This document shows, piece after piece, positions 1 through 8,627 of a stretch of DNA of 64,000 bases; position 1 is the first letter of the stretch, and each line of letters starts with the position of its first letter. The stretch comes from Legionella feeleii (lineage in GTDB: Bacteria > Pseudomonadota > Gammaproteobacteria > Legionellales > Legionellaceae). Below the pieces are notes generated by a model. The model did not search any database. It saw only the letters and a list, made by a program, of their open reading frames with translations, and was not told where the DNA came from. The translations under genes were made by a program, and so were the position numbers. The stretch is from positions 17,265 through 81,264 of the forward strand of contig NZ_LNYB01000016.1 in assembly GCF_001467625.1 (NCBI RefSeq), in the 5' to 3' direction.

Positions 1-1
1 T

Positions 2-85
2 GAAGGTACTGCCAATTTACTTTCTAATCGTATTGAAGAGCATGAGAAATCACGTTGGATGTTAAATGCATCACGGGCCAAATAA
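2..85 (+). CDS. C-terminal end of a Dps-like mini-ferritin (5' truncated)
   Basis: The window opens inside a reading frame that closes with TAA at 83-85. The 27 visible codons include NRIEEHEKSRWMLNAS, which looks like the last helix of Dps-family DNA-binding ferritins, where a glutamate/histidine-rich stretch is followed by a W-M-L motif. Dps proteins oxidise and store iron and protect DNA in stationary phase. The catalytic ferroxidase residues lie outside the window, so the assignment rests on one short helix and is tentative. A perfect 10-bp hairpin follows 21 bases after the stop. Confidence 0.5.
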   Translation, partial: EGTANLLSNRIEEHEKSRWMLNASRAK

Positions 86-106
86 TCTGTAAACAGCGCT
101 AAAGAA

Positions 107-132
107 AGCAGCAGGACTTAGTTCCTGCTGCT
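107..132 (+). terminator. Hairpin after the Dps-like gene
   Basis: A perfect 10-bp inverted repeat (AGCAGCAGGA / TCCTGCTGCT) with a 6-base loop lies just downstream of the truncated gene. The T-rich tail is poor (GATTTCGATCTTG), so it is a probable but not textbook intrinsic terminator. Confidence 0.5.
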
Positions 133-299
133 GATTTCGATCTTGATCCTGACTTAACCTTTGCTTGAGAGTTTCCCACACACAGCCAACGCCCCGCGCT
201 TTATAACCGGAACCCAGCATGATCTAAAATAATTGTAGAATTTCTATCACTTCACTGGATTCCGTGCATAAAGCCCGGGACGCAGCTCCTAAGAAAGCA

Positions 300-486
300 T
301 GGAGTCATATAATTTAAGTTTTATTATATTTTTGTGTCTATCTCTACGGCATAAAACGCGGTTCGTAGAGGGGAAAAATTTTGTGGGAAGCCCTCAGGAC
401 TCATTCGCGGGAGCCAGAAGTTCAGGTTAGCCCCCGCGCAAGGTCGACGACTCGAACTAAGGAAAAAAAATCTTCCTTAGTTTTAA
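300..486 (+). ncRNA. Possible small structured RNA in the 134-571 gap
   Basis: This 438-base gap has no reading frame I can support. It contains three consecutive stems: CTCTACG (342-348) with CGTAGAG (364-370); an imperfect CGCGGG/CCCGCG-type pair at about 395-438; and a 10-bp terminator hairpin at 455-482 followed by TTTT. An AT-rich segment at 310-335 could hold a promoter. No known family (6S, SRP, tmRNA, RNase P, CsrB-type) is recognisable to me. Strand is inferred from the T-run after the last hairpin. It could equally be only the long leader of the next gene. Confidence 0.25.
455..484 (+). terminator. Intrinsic terminator-like hairpin inside the 134-571 gap
   Basis: AACTAAGGAA (455-464) pairs perfectly with TTCCTTAGTT (473-482), with an A-rich 8-base loop and a short T-run. 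It ends transcription of something starting in the gap, because the upstream gene already has its own hairpin at 107-132. Confidence 0.45.
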
Positions 487-571
487 GATATCAGCCACAA
501 TCCTCGCTGATTGGAATTCGAATGCAATATCTGGGTGCTTAACTCAGGTGGTGCAGAAATAGGATAGATAA

Positions 572-2680
572 GTGATACAACTTCTTTTTGCCACCAGTCT
601 GTTTTTAAGTGCGGCCTTATTATTTGTTATCCAGCCTATGGTAGCCAAGGCGATGTTGCCTCTCTATGGTGGTACACCGGCCGTTTGGACAGTCTGTATG
701 TTGTTCTTCCAGGCACTATTATTGTTAGCCTACGGTTATGCCTGGTTGCTTAGTCGTTTTGCTAATTGGTGGTGTGGAAGAATACTGCATGTTGTGGTCG
801 CTTTACTAAGTCTGATTTTTTTATTACAGCCCTTTGTTCCTTCTGAGAGTGGTTCAATACCTGAGTTTTCTATTTTAAAAGATTTAATCATTCAGCTAGG
901 ATTACCCCTGGTAGTCATTGGTGCTTCCGCACCGTTGTTACAATTTGCTTATAGTCAAACGCGGGATAAATATGCCAATGATCCGTATTTTTTGTACGTG
1001 GCCTCCAATATAGGTAGTTTGTTAGCCTTAATAAGTTATCCCTGGATAATTGAATATGCACTCGGTTTAGGACAGCAATTTCGTTACTGGCAATTTGTTT
1101 TTGTTATTTACCTGCTATTTTTGGGATTTCTATTTTTTGCTCTCCCTTATCAGCATTTAGAGTTAACACAGAAGAAAAGCAAGCTCGACTGGCAATCTAT
1201 TTTTTGTTGGGTAAGCTATAGTTTTATCCCTTGTAGTTTAATGTTGGGGGTGACTTTTTATATATCGACTGATATTGCAGCTACGCCCTTACTTTGGGTA
1301 TTTCCTTTAGCACTTTATTTATTGTCTTTTGTCCTGACCTTTGCCAGAAAACCACTTATTTCTCATGCCTGGGTGGTACGCTCCACCTTATTATGTGCCA
1401 TTTTCCCTGTGCTTGTATTTATCTTTGGCGCTAGTTTGCTGCAAGGCTGGCAGTTAATTATTTTTCATTTAGTCAGTTTTTTTATGTTTGCTTTATTATG
1501 CCATGGTGAATTAGTAAGGATGCGGCCGCCAGCCAGTCAGTTGACAAGTTTTTATTTTTGCCTTGCTTTGGGTGGCGTATTAGCTGGTTTGTTTAATGGC
1601 TTGTTAGCACCAAGAATTTTTAATGATGCCTATGAGTATCCTTTGGTTTTCCTGCTGGCACTCCTGTGTTTGCCTCTATCTAAATCTATCCGTTTAGGTT
1701 GGATGCCCTTTGTTGTTCTTGTCCTATTAATGCTTAATTATTGTTTGCCGAATCAACCGTGGGTTTTATGGCTTAAGAAATATCACCTGGCTGAGATTCT
1801 AGCCTTAGCTTGTATTATTATTTGGCCAAAAAATAGAATCACTCTGTTTGTGGGTATGAGTATTTTATTCGTTTTTTTATTTTCCCCCTGGTTCAAACAA
1901 ACAAAAATTTTAAGCCAACAACGCAATTTTTATGGTGTAAAACAAGTTGTTTCCCAGTTTGGAGCACATGTGTTAATGAGTCAGAATACGGTGCATGGTT
2001 TTCAACTGGAAGGAGCCCAAGGGCCTGGGAATGGGGCTATGGCTTATTACGGTCCCATGTTACCCGTAGTGCGACATTTACAAGAAACCTATCAGCCGTT
2101 GCGGGCTACTATCTTAGGTTTGGGAACCGGGATGATGGCTTGCCAGTTTCACAAAGGGGATCAGGTTGAGATCATTGATATTGATAAGCAAGTACTTGAT
2201 ATAGCAAAAAACAGCCTTTTTTTTACCTATTTACGGGATTGTCCGCCGAGGGTTTCCTTAGTAGAAGGGGATGGCCGTTTGATATTGCAGAGTAAAGATA
2301 AACTTGCAGAGCTAGTCGTTGTTGATGCTTTTTCTTCTGATGCCATTCCGACCCATTTACTAACCATAGAAGCATTCAAGCTTTACCAGCAAAAAATTAC
2401 CACTGATGGGGTTATTTTGGTGAATATCAGTAATCGCCATCTGAATCTGCTGCCTGTACTGACCGCAGCCGGGCGTGCACTTGAATTGCTGGTATTGCAT
2501 AAAGGGCATGCTGGCAATAATAGGTTAGGCCAATTTCAATCAGAATGGGTCTTGCTTACAGCCAACCAACCTTTGTCAATTTATTTAATGCGGAGTGACG
2601 GGTGGCGTTTTGTTGCGAAAAGAGAGAGTCAATTGTGGACCGATGATTACTCTAATTTAATCCCCTTACTAAAATGGTAA
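572..2680 (+). CDS. Membrane-bound spermidine synthase-like protein (MFS-type membrane domain fused to SpeE-like domain)
   Basis: A 702-residue protein starting at GTG, with AGGA about 8 bases upstream. Roughly residues 1-440 form many hydrophobic membrane segments. The C-terminal third is a SpeE-like Rossmann domain with the nucleotide-binding glycine motif GLGTGMMA near 516, an acidic DID loop near 538 and a VVDAFSSDAIPTHLLT segment near 583-598, which matches the catalytic Asp region of aminopropyltransferases. Soluble spermidine synthases are about 290 residues, so this is the fused membrane form common in proteobacteria, whose substrate is mostly unknown. It stands alone, convergent with parE. 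Polyamine synthesis is plausible but unproven. Confidence 0.8.
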   Translation: MIQLLFATSLFLSAALLFVIQPMVAKAMLPLYGGTPAVWTVCMLFFQALLLLAYGYAWLLSRFANWWCGRILHVVVALLSLIFLLQPFVPSESGSIPEFSILKDLIIQLGLPLVVIGASAPLLQFAYSQTRDKYANDPYFLYVASNIGSLLALISYPWIIEYALGLGQQFRYWQFVFVIYLLFLGFLFFALPYQHLELTQKKSKLDWQSIFCWVSYSFIPCSLMLGVTFYISTDIAATPLLWVFPLALYLLSFVLTFARKPLISHAWVVRSTLLCAIFPVLVFIFGASLLQGWQLIIFHLVSFFMFALLCHGELVRMRPPASQLTSFYFCLALGGVLAGLFNGLLAPRIFNDAYEYPLVFLLALLCLPLSKSIRLGWMPFVVLVLLMLNYCLPNQPWVLWLKKYHLAEILALACIIIWPKNRITLFVGMSILFVFLFSPWFKQTKILSQQRNFYGVKQVVSQFGAHVLMSQNTVHGFQLEGAQGPGNGAMAYYGPMLPVVRHLQETYQPLRATILGLGTGMMACQFHKGDQVEIIDIDKQVLDIAKNSLFFTYLRDCPPRVSLVEGDGRLILQSKDKLAELVVVDAFSSDAIPTHLLTIEAFKLYQQKITTDGVILVNISNRHLNLLPVLTAAGRALELLVLHKGHAGNNRLGQFQSEWVLLTANQPLSIYLMRSDGWRFVAKRESQLWTDDYSNLIPLLKW

Positions 2681-2715
2681 CGCTGGAAGTAACTGAGAGG
2701 AATGGCATTAGAAGA

Positions 2716-2752
2716 AATTCTTAAGCAAGGTGTTAGTGCTTGCTTAAGAATT
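2716..2752. terminator. 14-bp perfect inverted repeat between convergent genes
   Basis: AATTCTTAAGCAAG (2716-2729) is perfectly complementary to CTTGCTTAAGAATT (2739-2752), with a 9-base loop. It sits between the convergent SpeE-like gene and parE and probably helps end both transcripts, although neither side has a strong T-run. Confidence 0.45.
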
Positions 2753-2815
2753 CATCGACTACGTATTTTGGAGGCTAATCGAGTATAAGGAAAGATGCTA
2801 TAAAAATTAACCGTG

Positions 2816-2842
2816 AAACCTGGTTATACTTCAGCCAGGTTT
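2816..2842 (-). terminator. Hairpin overlapping the parE stop codon
   Basis: AAACCTGG and CCAGGTTT form an 8-bp stem that encloses the parE stop codon on the minus strand. The tail is only moderately T-rich (GGTTAATTTTT a few bases on), so it is a weak candidate terminator. Confidence 0.3.
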
Positions 2843-4707
2843 CCTTTGGTTTCCAGCCAGGCTTTACGGTCGGAAGCCCGCTTTTTGGCCAGCATCATAT
2901 CCATCATGGCTACGGTTGTCTCTTCATCTTCAAGCGTGAGCTGTACCAGACGTCTGGTATTGGGATCCATAGTGGTTTCACGCAATTGCATAGGGTTCAT
3001 TTCACCCAAGCCTTTGAAGCGCTGAACGTTAATTTTCGCTTTCGTGGTTTGAGACAGTTGCGTGATAATGGCTTGTTTTTCCTCGTCATCCAACGCGTAA
3101 TGCACTATTTTACCTGCGTCAATTCGATACAAAGGAGGCATGGCAACAAAGACATGGCCTGCCTGAACCAGTGGTTTGAAGTGGCGTAAGAAGAGTGCAC
3201 AGAGGAGTGTAGCAATATGTGCCCCGTCTGAATCAGCGTCAGCAAGAATACAAAGCTTCCCATAACGCAGGCCGGCCAAATCAGTGGAACCCGGATCAAC
3301 GCCAATAGCAACGGAAATATCATGAATTTCTTGTGAAGCTAATACTTCATTTGACTCTACTTCCCAGGAGTTCAGGATTTTTCCTCGTAGAGGCAGAATA
3401 GCCTGAAAATCTTTGTTACGGGCTTGTTTAGCTGAACCACCTGCTGAATCACCTTCAACCAGGAATAATTCCGCCTGGCTTAAATCTTGTTGCAGACAAT
3501 CGGCTAGTTTTCCTGGTAAGGCAGGGCCCTGGTTGACGCGCTTGCGGGCAACTTGCTTGGCTTGACGTAGACGTTTTTGAGCGCGCTCAATTGCAAAAGC
3601 CGCAATCATTTCTCCCTGACTACGATGCTGGTTAAGCCACAGAGAAAAAGCATCTTTTACCACGTTACTGACAAAGGCCGCTGTTTGTCTGGAACTTAAA
3701 CGTTCCTTTGTTTGACCGGCGAACTGCGGTTCTTTCATTTTCACTGATAGTACATATTGGCAGGGTTCCCAGAGATCGTCTGCGGTTAATTTCACCCCGC
3801 GTGGCAACAAATTACGTAATTCACAAAATGCAGCCAGGGCATCATACAGGCCTGCTCGAAGGCCATTAACGTGGGTACCACCTTGTGCGGTAGGAATAAG
3901 ATTCACATAACTTTCATTTAAATTACTGTTGCCAGATGTGGCTGACCAGACCAAAGCCCAATCCACGGTTGCTTCTTCACTGGCAAATTCACCGGTAAAG
4001 GGCTCGTCGGGGAAGTAATCATTGTTTAAGGATTGTAATAGATAATCTGCCAGGCCTTTCTCATAACACCAATGAGTTTGTTCATTCGTGGCCATATTAT
4101 TGAAGGTCATGGACAAGCCTGGGCAAAGAACCGCTTTGGCACGCAGAACATGAGTAAGTTGTTTAACAGAGATTTTTGTTGTATCAAAATAGTGAGCATT
4201 GGGCCAGAAACGGATAATCGTTCCCGTATCTCGTTTTTTGGTTACGCCAAGTTCATTAAGTTCTTCTAACTTGTCGCCATTGGCAAAGCACATACCATAA
4301 ATAATGCCGTTGCGCTTAATGATAACTTCCACCCGCTCAGATAGGGCATTAACTACAGAGACCCCTACACCATGTAATCCACCAGAAAAGCTGTAATTTT
4401 TATCGGAAAATTTACCACCAGCATGCAGACGAGTCATAATGACTTCGACACCACTTAAGCCTAATTGCGGGTGTAAATCAACTGGCATACCACGTCCATT
4501 ATCTTCCACTTCGATCGAGCCATCTTCATGCAACGTGACGATGATTTGATTGGCAAAGCCAGCAATTACTTCATCGACGCTATTGTCGATCACTTCTTGT
4601 GCTAAATGATTGGGTCTGGTTGTGTCAGTGTACATGCCAGGTCGGCGTTGTACCGGTTCAAGGCCGCTTAACACCTCTATTGCTTCAGCTGTGTAATTTT
4701 CAGACAT
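2824..4707 (-). CDS. parE: DNA topoisomerase IV subunit B (ParE)
   Basis: ATPase subunit of topoisomerase IV, which decatenates daughter chromosomes together with ParC. The 627 residues match the usual 630. The GHKL ATPase domain shows the Glu/Asn box EVIDNSVDEVIAG, the DNGRGMPVD motif and GGLHGVGVSVVNALS near the N terminus. The TOPRIM domain shows EGDSAGGSA near 416 and the metal-binding DADSDGAH near 489, followed by the C-terminal GLGEMNPMQL. EGDSAGGSA with the short subunit length separates ParE from the longer GyrB of gammaproteobacteria. parC is not in this window. apbC follows upstream in the same direction with an 88-base gap. Confidence 0.96.
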   Translation of the reverse strand: MSENYTAEAIEVLSGLEPVQRRPGMYTDTTRPNHLAQEVIDNSVDEVIAGFANQIIVTLHEDGSIEVEDNGRGMPVDLHPQLGLSGVEVIMTRLHAGGKFSDKNYSFSGGLHGVGVSVVNALSERVEVIIKRNGIIYGMCFANGDKLEELNELGVTKKRDTGTIIRFWPNAHYFDTTKISVKQLTHVLRAKAVLCPGLSMTFNNMATNEQTHWCYEKGLADYLLQSLNNDYFPDEPFTGEFASEEATVDWALVWSATSGNSNLNESYVNLIPTAQGGTHVNGLRAGLYDALAAFCELRNLLPRGVKLTADDLWEPCQYVLSVKMKEPQFAGQTKERLSSRQTAAFVSNVVKDAFSLWLNQHRSQGEMIAAFAIERAQKRLRQAKQVARKRVNQGPALPGKLADCLQQDLSQAELFLVEGDSAGGSAKQARNKDFQAILPLRGKILNSWEVESNEVLASQEIHDISVAIGVDPGSTDLAGLRYGKLCILADADSDGAHIATLLCALFLRHFKPLVQAGHVFVAMPPLYRIDAGKIVHYALDDEEKQAIITQLSQTTKAKINVQRFKGLGEMNPMQLRETTMDPNTRRLVQLTLEDEETTVAMMDMMLAKKRASDRKAWLETKGNLAEV

Positions 4708-4795
4708 GGGTAATCACTTATTTGTAAAAAATACCTTTAGTTTAACACGAAAAACGGTGTTTCGTTTAAGTATATATTAAATTCAATTTGGTTTT

Positions 4796-5872
4796 TTATT
4801 GCTCAACTATGATGGGGGGAAATTTATCAGCATAATTTAAGGGTTTTTTAGCTATAGTAGCCGCTGTTTGTAGGGCTGTTTTGATAAAAGCGTTTGCTAA
4901 TTCATCATCACCTTGAGCAGCAATAGGGAGACCTTCATCGCATTGACTACGAATACGACTGTCGAGAGGCAGCTGCCCTAATAACGTTGTTTGGAAGTTT
5001 TCACTCAGTTTTTGTCCACCACCCGTCCCAAAAATGGCTTCCTGATGACCACATTGACTGCAGATATGTAAAGACATATTTTCCACCAGGCCAAGAACGT
5101 CAATGCCGGTTTTAGCAAACATTTTTATGGCTTTTTGTGCGTCGAGAGTAGCCACATTCTGTGGGGTTGTTACTACAACTGCGCCGGTTAAAGGTATTTT
5201 TTGCACCAAACTTAATTGAATATCGCCGGTTCCGGGAGGTAAATCGATAAATAAATAATCCAATTCGTCCCAGAGAGTAATATCCAGCATTTGTAACAGT
5301 GATTTTGCCAGCATTGGACCACGCCAGATCAGGGCCTGCTCATTATCGGTGAGATAGCCAATGGACATAGCCTGTATACCGTGTGCAGATGCCGGTAAAT
5401 AATGGTCGCCACTGATTTCTACGGGTTTGGCTTTCCCCAGCATTAAGGGAATACTGGGCCCATAAATATCAGCATCAAGAACACCGACTCTCGCTCCGGC
5501 GCGAGCCAAAGCAACTGCCAGATTGACGGTGACTGTTGATTTTCCTACACCACCTTTGCCTGAGGCAACAGCAATGGTGTTCTTAACCCCACGTAATCCT
5601 TTACCCGCTAATTGAGTACGATGAGCTCTAACAAAGAAATCCATTGCGATCCGAATTTGATAATTTGGCAAGGCTTGTTGCAAGAGTTCGCTAAGGTGAG
5701 GTATGAGGCTGCTTTCTAACAATTTGGTTGGGAAACCTGCTTCCAAGGTTAAATCAATTCGATTATTTTCTATAGCCAGCTTGGGTTGTATACCTAATTG
5801 AGGTATTGTCAAACCAAGGGTCTTGTCAGAGGTAGTTGCCAGGATATCAACTATGATTTTTTCTACATTCAT
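4796..5872 (-). CDS. apbC: Iron-sulfur cluster carrier protein ApbC/Mrp (P-loop NTPase)
   Basis: A 358-residue Mrp/NBP35-family ATPase that carries Fe-S clusters to apoproteins in the cytosol. The N-terminal ~85 residues form the MIP18/DUF59 domain. The deviant Walker A GKGGVGKST lies near 104-112, followed by DADIYGPS. The cluster-binding CSQCG pair (CxxC) lies near 271, followed by the family's FGxGGG stretch. Length is normal (E. coli Mrp 369). It is the first gene of a block read leftward towards parE. Confidence 0.93.
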   Translation of the reverse strand: MNVEKIIVDILATTSDKTLGLTIPQLGIQPKLAIENNRIDLTLEAGFPTKLLESSLIPHLSELLQQALPNYQIRIAMDFFVRAHRTQLAGKGLRGVKNTIAVASGKGGVGKSTVTVNLAVALARAGARVGVLDADIYGPSIPLMLGKAKPVEISGDHYLPASAHGIQAMSIGYLTDNEQALIWRGPMLAKSLLQMLDITLWDELDYLFIDLPPGTGDIQLSLVQKIPLTGAVVVTTPQNVATLDAQKAIKMFAKTGIDVLGLVENMSLHICSQCGHQEAIFGTGGGQKLSENFQTTLLGQLPLDSRIRSQCDEGLPIAAQGDDELANAFIKTALQTAATIAKKPLNYADKFPPIIVEQ

Positions 5873-5965
5873 CGCCGTTTAACCCACTTTTTATGGAGTT
5901 GGCATGATAGCCTACGATTTCAAGTTCGGGAAGCTCATTAGTCAATAGACATTGTCTATAATTCC

Positions 5966-7171
5966 TTAAGTATTCATATCGATGGTAATACTTGTAGATG
6001 GCATGTTCTCAAGATCGTTCATTAAGGTTTTTAATAAATTTTGAGTCGTTGTATCTAATCCAAAGAGGCGGGTAGTCAACCCTCTGCTGCTTTTAAATGT
6101 TCTCAGGTTCGTTTGAATCAGCTCAATGCCTTCCTGTGGGGATTTTGCTTTTAGATCTTGCAATAATTTTTCCAGACTTTCTGCTTTCTTTGTTGTTGCG
6201 TCTTTATGAAATACACTTTTATGAGCTTCTGTGTATAATTTATCCGCATACTCATACACTGTTTTGTAAGTGTTCAAGTTAGCTATTTCAGATTGATATT
6301 TTTTCGTAAGAACCCATCCATCTATAATGTCTTGGCGTAATTCTTCGCTTGCAAAAAAATCAAAGCGATTAGGGTTCCATAACATCGTGGGTTTAAAACC
6401 ATTCCTAATTAATTCTCTATTTAGAACAAGCATCACCAAAGTTCGACAATTGCCGTCAATAAAAGGATGTAGCCGTTCTATTTTTTGAACTAATTCAATA
6501 ATGACATCCAATTTGTTTTGATCACTGGACACATGCCTTAGTTTTTTTTCGTATTGAAGAAGATAGCATGTAATTTTCTCCTCAATGACTTTATGAGTCA
6601 TGCCGGGCGAAACGAACTTACATTTTGTATTTTTTATTTTATCTTCTAGAAAATCTAAAATCTCTTCCAGAGCTTGTTTCTTATCCAGTTTTTTTTCATA
6701 TTGTGATAGGGCTTCCTTTAGTACATCGACGCTGTTATTACTCAAGATCTCAAATCTGTTCTCATTGCCATTGGCAAGTACTTCTTGTAAAAATTCTCGC
6801 AACCCCTCTCTTGAAACATTCGCTTCGTCGCCATCAGTGGTATTTAGTTTTAACCAAAAACCACTCAAGTCATTCGATCGAAAACGATCAAAGCGATCGA
6901 ATTCTTCTAAGTTTGTTTTGCTTACGCCTTCTAAAGCAGCTCGATATAATTGCAAGATGAGTTGGGGGGTGAGCTTCTTGTGCAAGGTGTCATTCAGTAA
7001 CTGATGTGCCTTAAGCATGGCAGCCATATAACCTGGTTCTTCCACATCAAATAACAGAGACCCTTTTTGTTTGCCATCTTTGGTAACTTGCCGATAATAG
7101 TCAATATAAAATCGCCATATTTCATCAGCGAATATTTTAGCGTATTCATAATTCGCACTTGCTCTAGGCAT
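5966..7171 (-). CDS. Fic/DOC-domain protein, candidate Dot/Icm effector
   Basis: A 401-residue protein with the Fic active-site motif HPFIDGNCR at about 235-243 (consensus HPFx(D/E)GN(G/K)R), followed by a helix as in Fic AMP-transferases. His235 would be the catalytic base and the GN-R part the phosphate-binding anion hole. One departure is Cys where Gly/Lys is usual. Fic enzymes move AMP or another nucleotide-derived group onto target proteins. I see no signal peptide or membrane segment and no clear inhibitory (S/T)xxxE(G/N) helix. The gene stands alone, looks more AT-rich than its neighbours and is mostly helical outside the Fic core, features common among Legionella effectors; that role is inference. 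ATG start preceded by GAGG at 7 bases. Confidence 0.82.
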   Translation of the reverse strand: MPRASANYEYAKIFADEIWRFYIDYYRQVTKDGKQKGSLLFDVEEPGYMAAMLKAHQLLNDTLHKKLTPQLILQLYRAALEGVSKTNLEEFDRFDRFRSNDLSGFWLKLNTTDGDEANVSREGLREFLQEVLANGNENRFEILSNNSVDVLKEALSQYEKKLDKKQALEEILDFLEDKIKNTKCKFVSPGMTHKVIEEKITCYLLQYEKKLRHVSSDQNKLDVIIELVQKIERLHPFIDGNCRTLVMLVLNRELIRNGFKPTMLWNPNRFDFFASEELRQDIIDGWVLTKKYQSEIANLNTYKTVYEYADKLYTEAHKSVFHKDATTKKAESLEKLLQDLKAKSPQEGIELIQTNLRTFKSSRGLTTRLFGLDTTTQNLLKTLMNDLENMPSTSITIDMNT

Positions 7172-7318
7172 TTTACAACCTCAGCTTCATGGTTCTCCTT
7201 ATTATAGTTCATCGCGTTTATTGCTCTAATTGCTAGCAATGACAGGTGATTTTAAACGGATTACTCAGCAAGGTACTGTATCCGGAGAGCAGGTCTTGTC
7301 CTATGCAAACAAGCAAAT

Positions 7319-8332
7319 CTAGCATTCAATTTGATCCAATAGCTCAATCTGTTCATTAAGATTTATAATCTGATTCTGCCAATACACAGGCGTATTAAAC
7401 CATGGAAAACTTAAAGGGAATGCCGGATCAGCCCAGCGTTTTGCGAGCCATCCTGGATAATGCAGCATGCGTAATGTGCGTAATACTTCGATTAGATGAC
7501 GTTCACGCGGGTTAAAATCATGAAACTCACAATAACCCTGTAAAATCTTTGTCAGTTGCATATCCATTTGCTGTGGCTCACCTGAAAGCAACATCCAAAT
7601 ATCCTGTATAGCAGGACCCATGAGGCAATCGTCAAAGTCCACAATATGAGGCCCAGATTCGCTCCATAATACATTTCCTGCATGGCAATCACCATGCAAG
7701 CGTATTTGATCAACTTGACCTATGTTTTTAAATATCTGATTGATTTTCTGTAGGGCTGTTTCGACTGTGTTACAAAAATTAGGTTTTAAATAATCCGGAA
7801 TAAAGTCTTGTTCAATGAGAAATTCATAGGGATCATGGCCGTAACTTTGAAGAGTTAATTGGATGCGATGCCGAAATCTTTGACACGCCCCGACTCGATG
7901 TAATCGCCCTAAAAAGCGCCCCATCCATTCTAATTGCTCGCTATTATCCAATTCTAGTGCGCGACCGCCACGTTTGGGAAAGAGTGCAAATTTGAAATCA
8001 TCATAATGGTGTAAGGTGTGATTATTTATAATTAAGGGAGCAACGATGGGAATTTCATGTTCTGCTAATTCAAGTGCAAACTGGTGCTCCTCTAAAATAG
8101 CTGCCGAACTCCAGCGATGAGGTCTATAAAACTTGGCGATGAGAGGTTCAGCATCTTCTATCCCTATTTGATAAACGCGGTTTTCGTAGCTATTGAGTGC
8201 GAGTAGGCTGCCCGTGCAAATAAAACCCAGGGTTTCTATTGCATCTAAAATGACATTGGGATCAAGTCGCTCATAAGGTGTTTGATTCTCGTGATTCAAA
8301 TGGGGATCCTGAGGGTAAGTAGGTGAGTGCAT
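7319..8332 (-). CDS. srkA: Stress response serine/threonine kinase SrkA (YihE/RdoA family)
   Basis: A 337-residue aminoglycoside-phosphotransferase-fold kinase of the SrkA family, which in E. coli protects against death during envelope and oxidative stress. The catalytic loop reads HGDCHAGNVLW and the metal-binding segment IVDFDD follows, both typical. The N-terminal PYERLDPNVILDAIE segment is characteristic of the family. An in-frame upstream start at 8389 would add 19 residues; I chose the ATG at 8332 because it gives the normal length (E. coli 328) and a typical N terminus. No strong ribosome-binding site is visible at either. In E. coli srkA is co-transcribed with dsbA; here it is followed by fic instead. 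Confidence 0.9.
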   Translation of the reverse strand: MHSPTYPQDPHLNHENQTPYERLDPNVILDAIETLGFICTGSLLALNSYENRVYQIGIEDAEPLIAKFYRPHRWSSAAILEEHQFALELAEHEIPIVAPLIINNHTLHHYDDFKFALFPKRGGRALELDNSEQLEWMGRFLGRLHRVGACQRFRHRIQLTLQSYGHDPYEFLIEQDFIPDYLKPNFCNTVETALQKINQIFKNIGQVDQIRLHGDCHAGNVLWSESGPHIVDFDDCLMGPAIQDIWMLLSGEPQQMDMQLTKILQGYCEFHDFNPRERHLIEVLRTLRMLHYPGWLAKRWADPAFPLSFPWFNTPVYWQNQIINLNEQIELLDQIEC

Positions 8333-8627
8333 TATACCGATTGTTTGTAGCAAGCGTAGGTTAATATTATAGAAGAGCAAAAATCGCATGGTGGGCTGAC
8401 CCGATTGGTGGAGGATGGTCCGTCAATATTGCTCAAAACCAGAGGCATAAAATCCCCTAAAATCCAAATAGAGACTGTTTATTTATTGTCGATAAAAAAG
8501 CACTCATGCCATTGAAATATGCAATAGAGATGAAACTGTTAGGGAAGATCCGATTGCTAATTGAATGGCTTTATTAATAAACTCTAACTTCGAATTATCC
8601 ATTTCATTGCTCCAGGAAGATAAGCAT

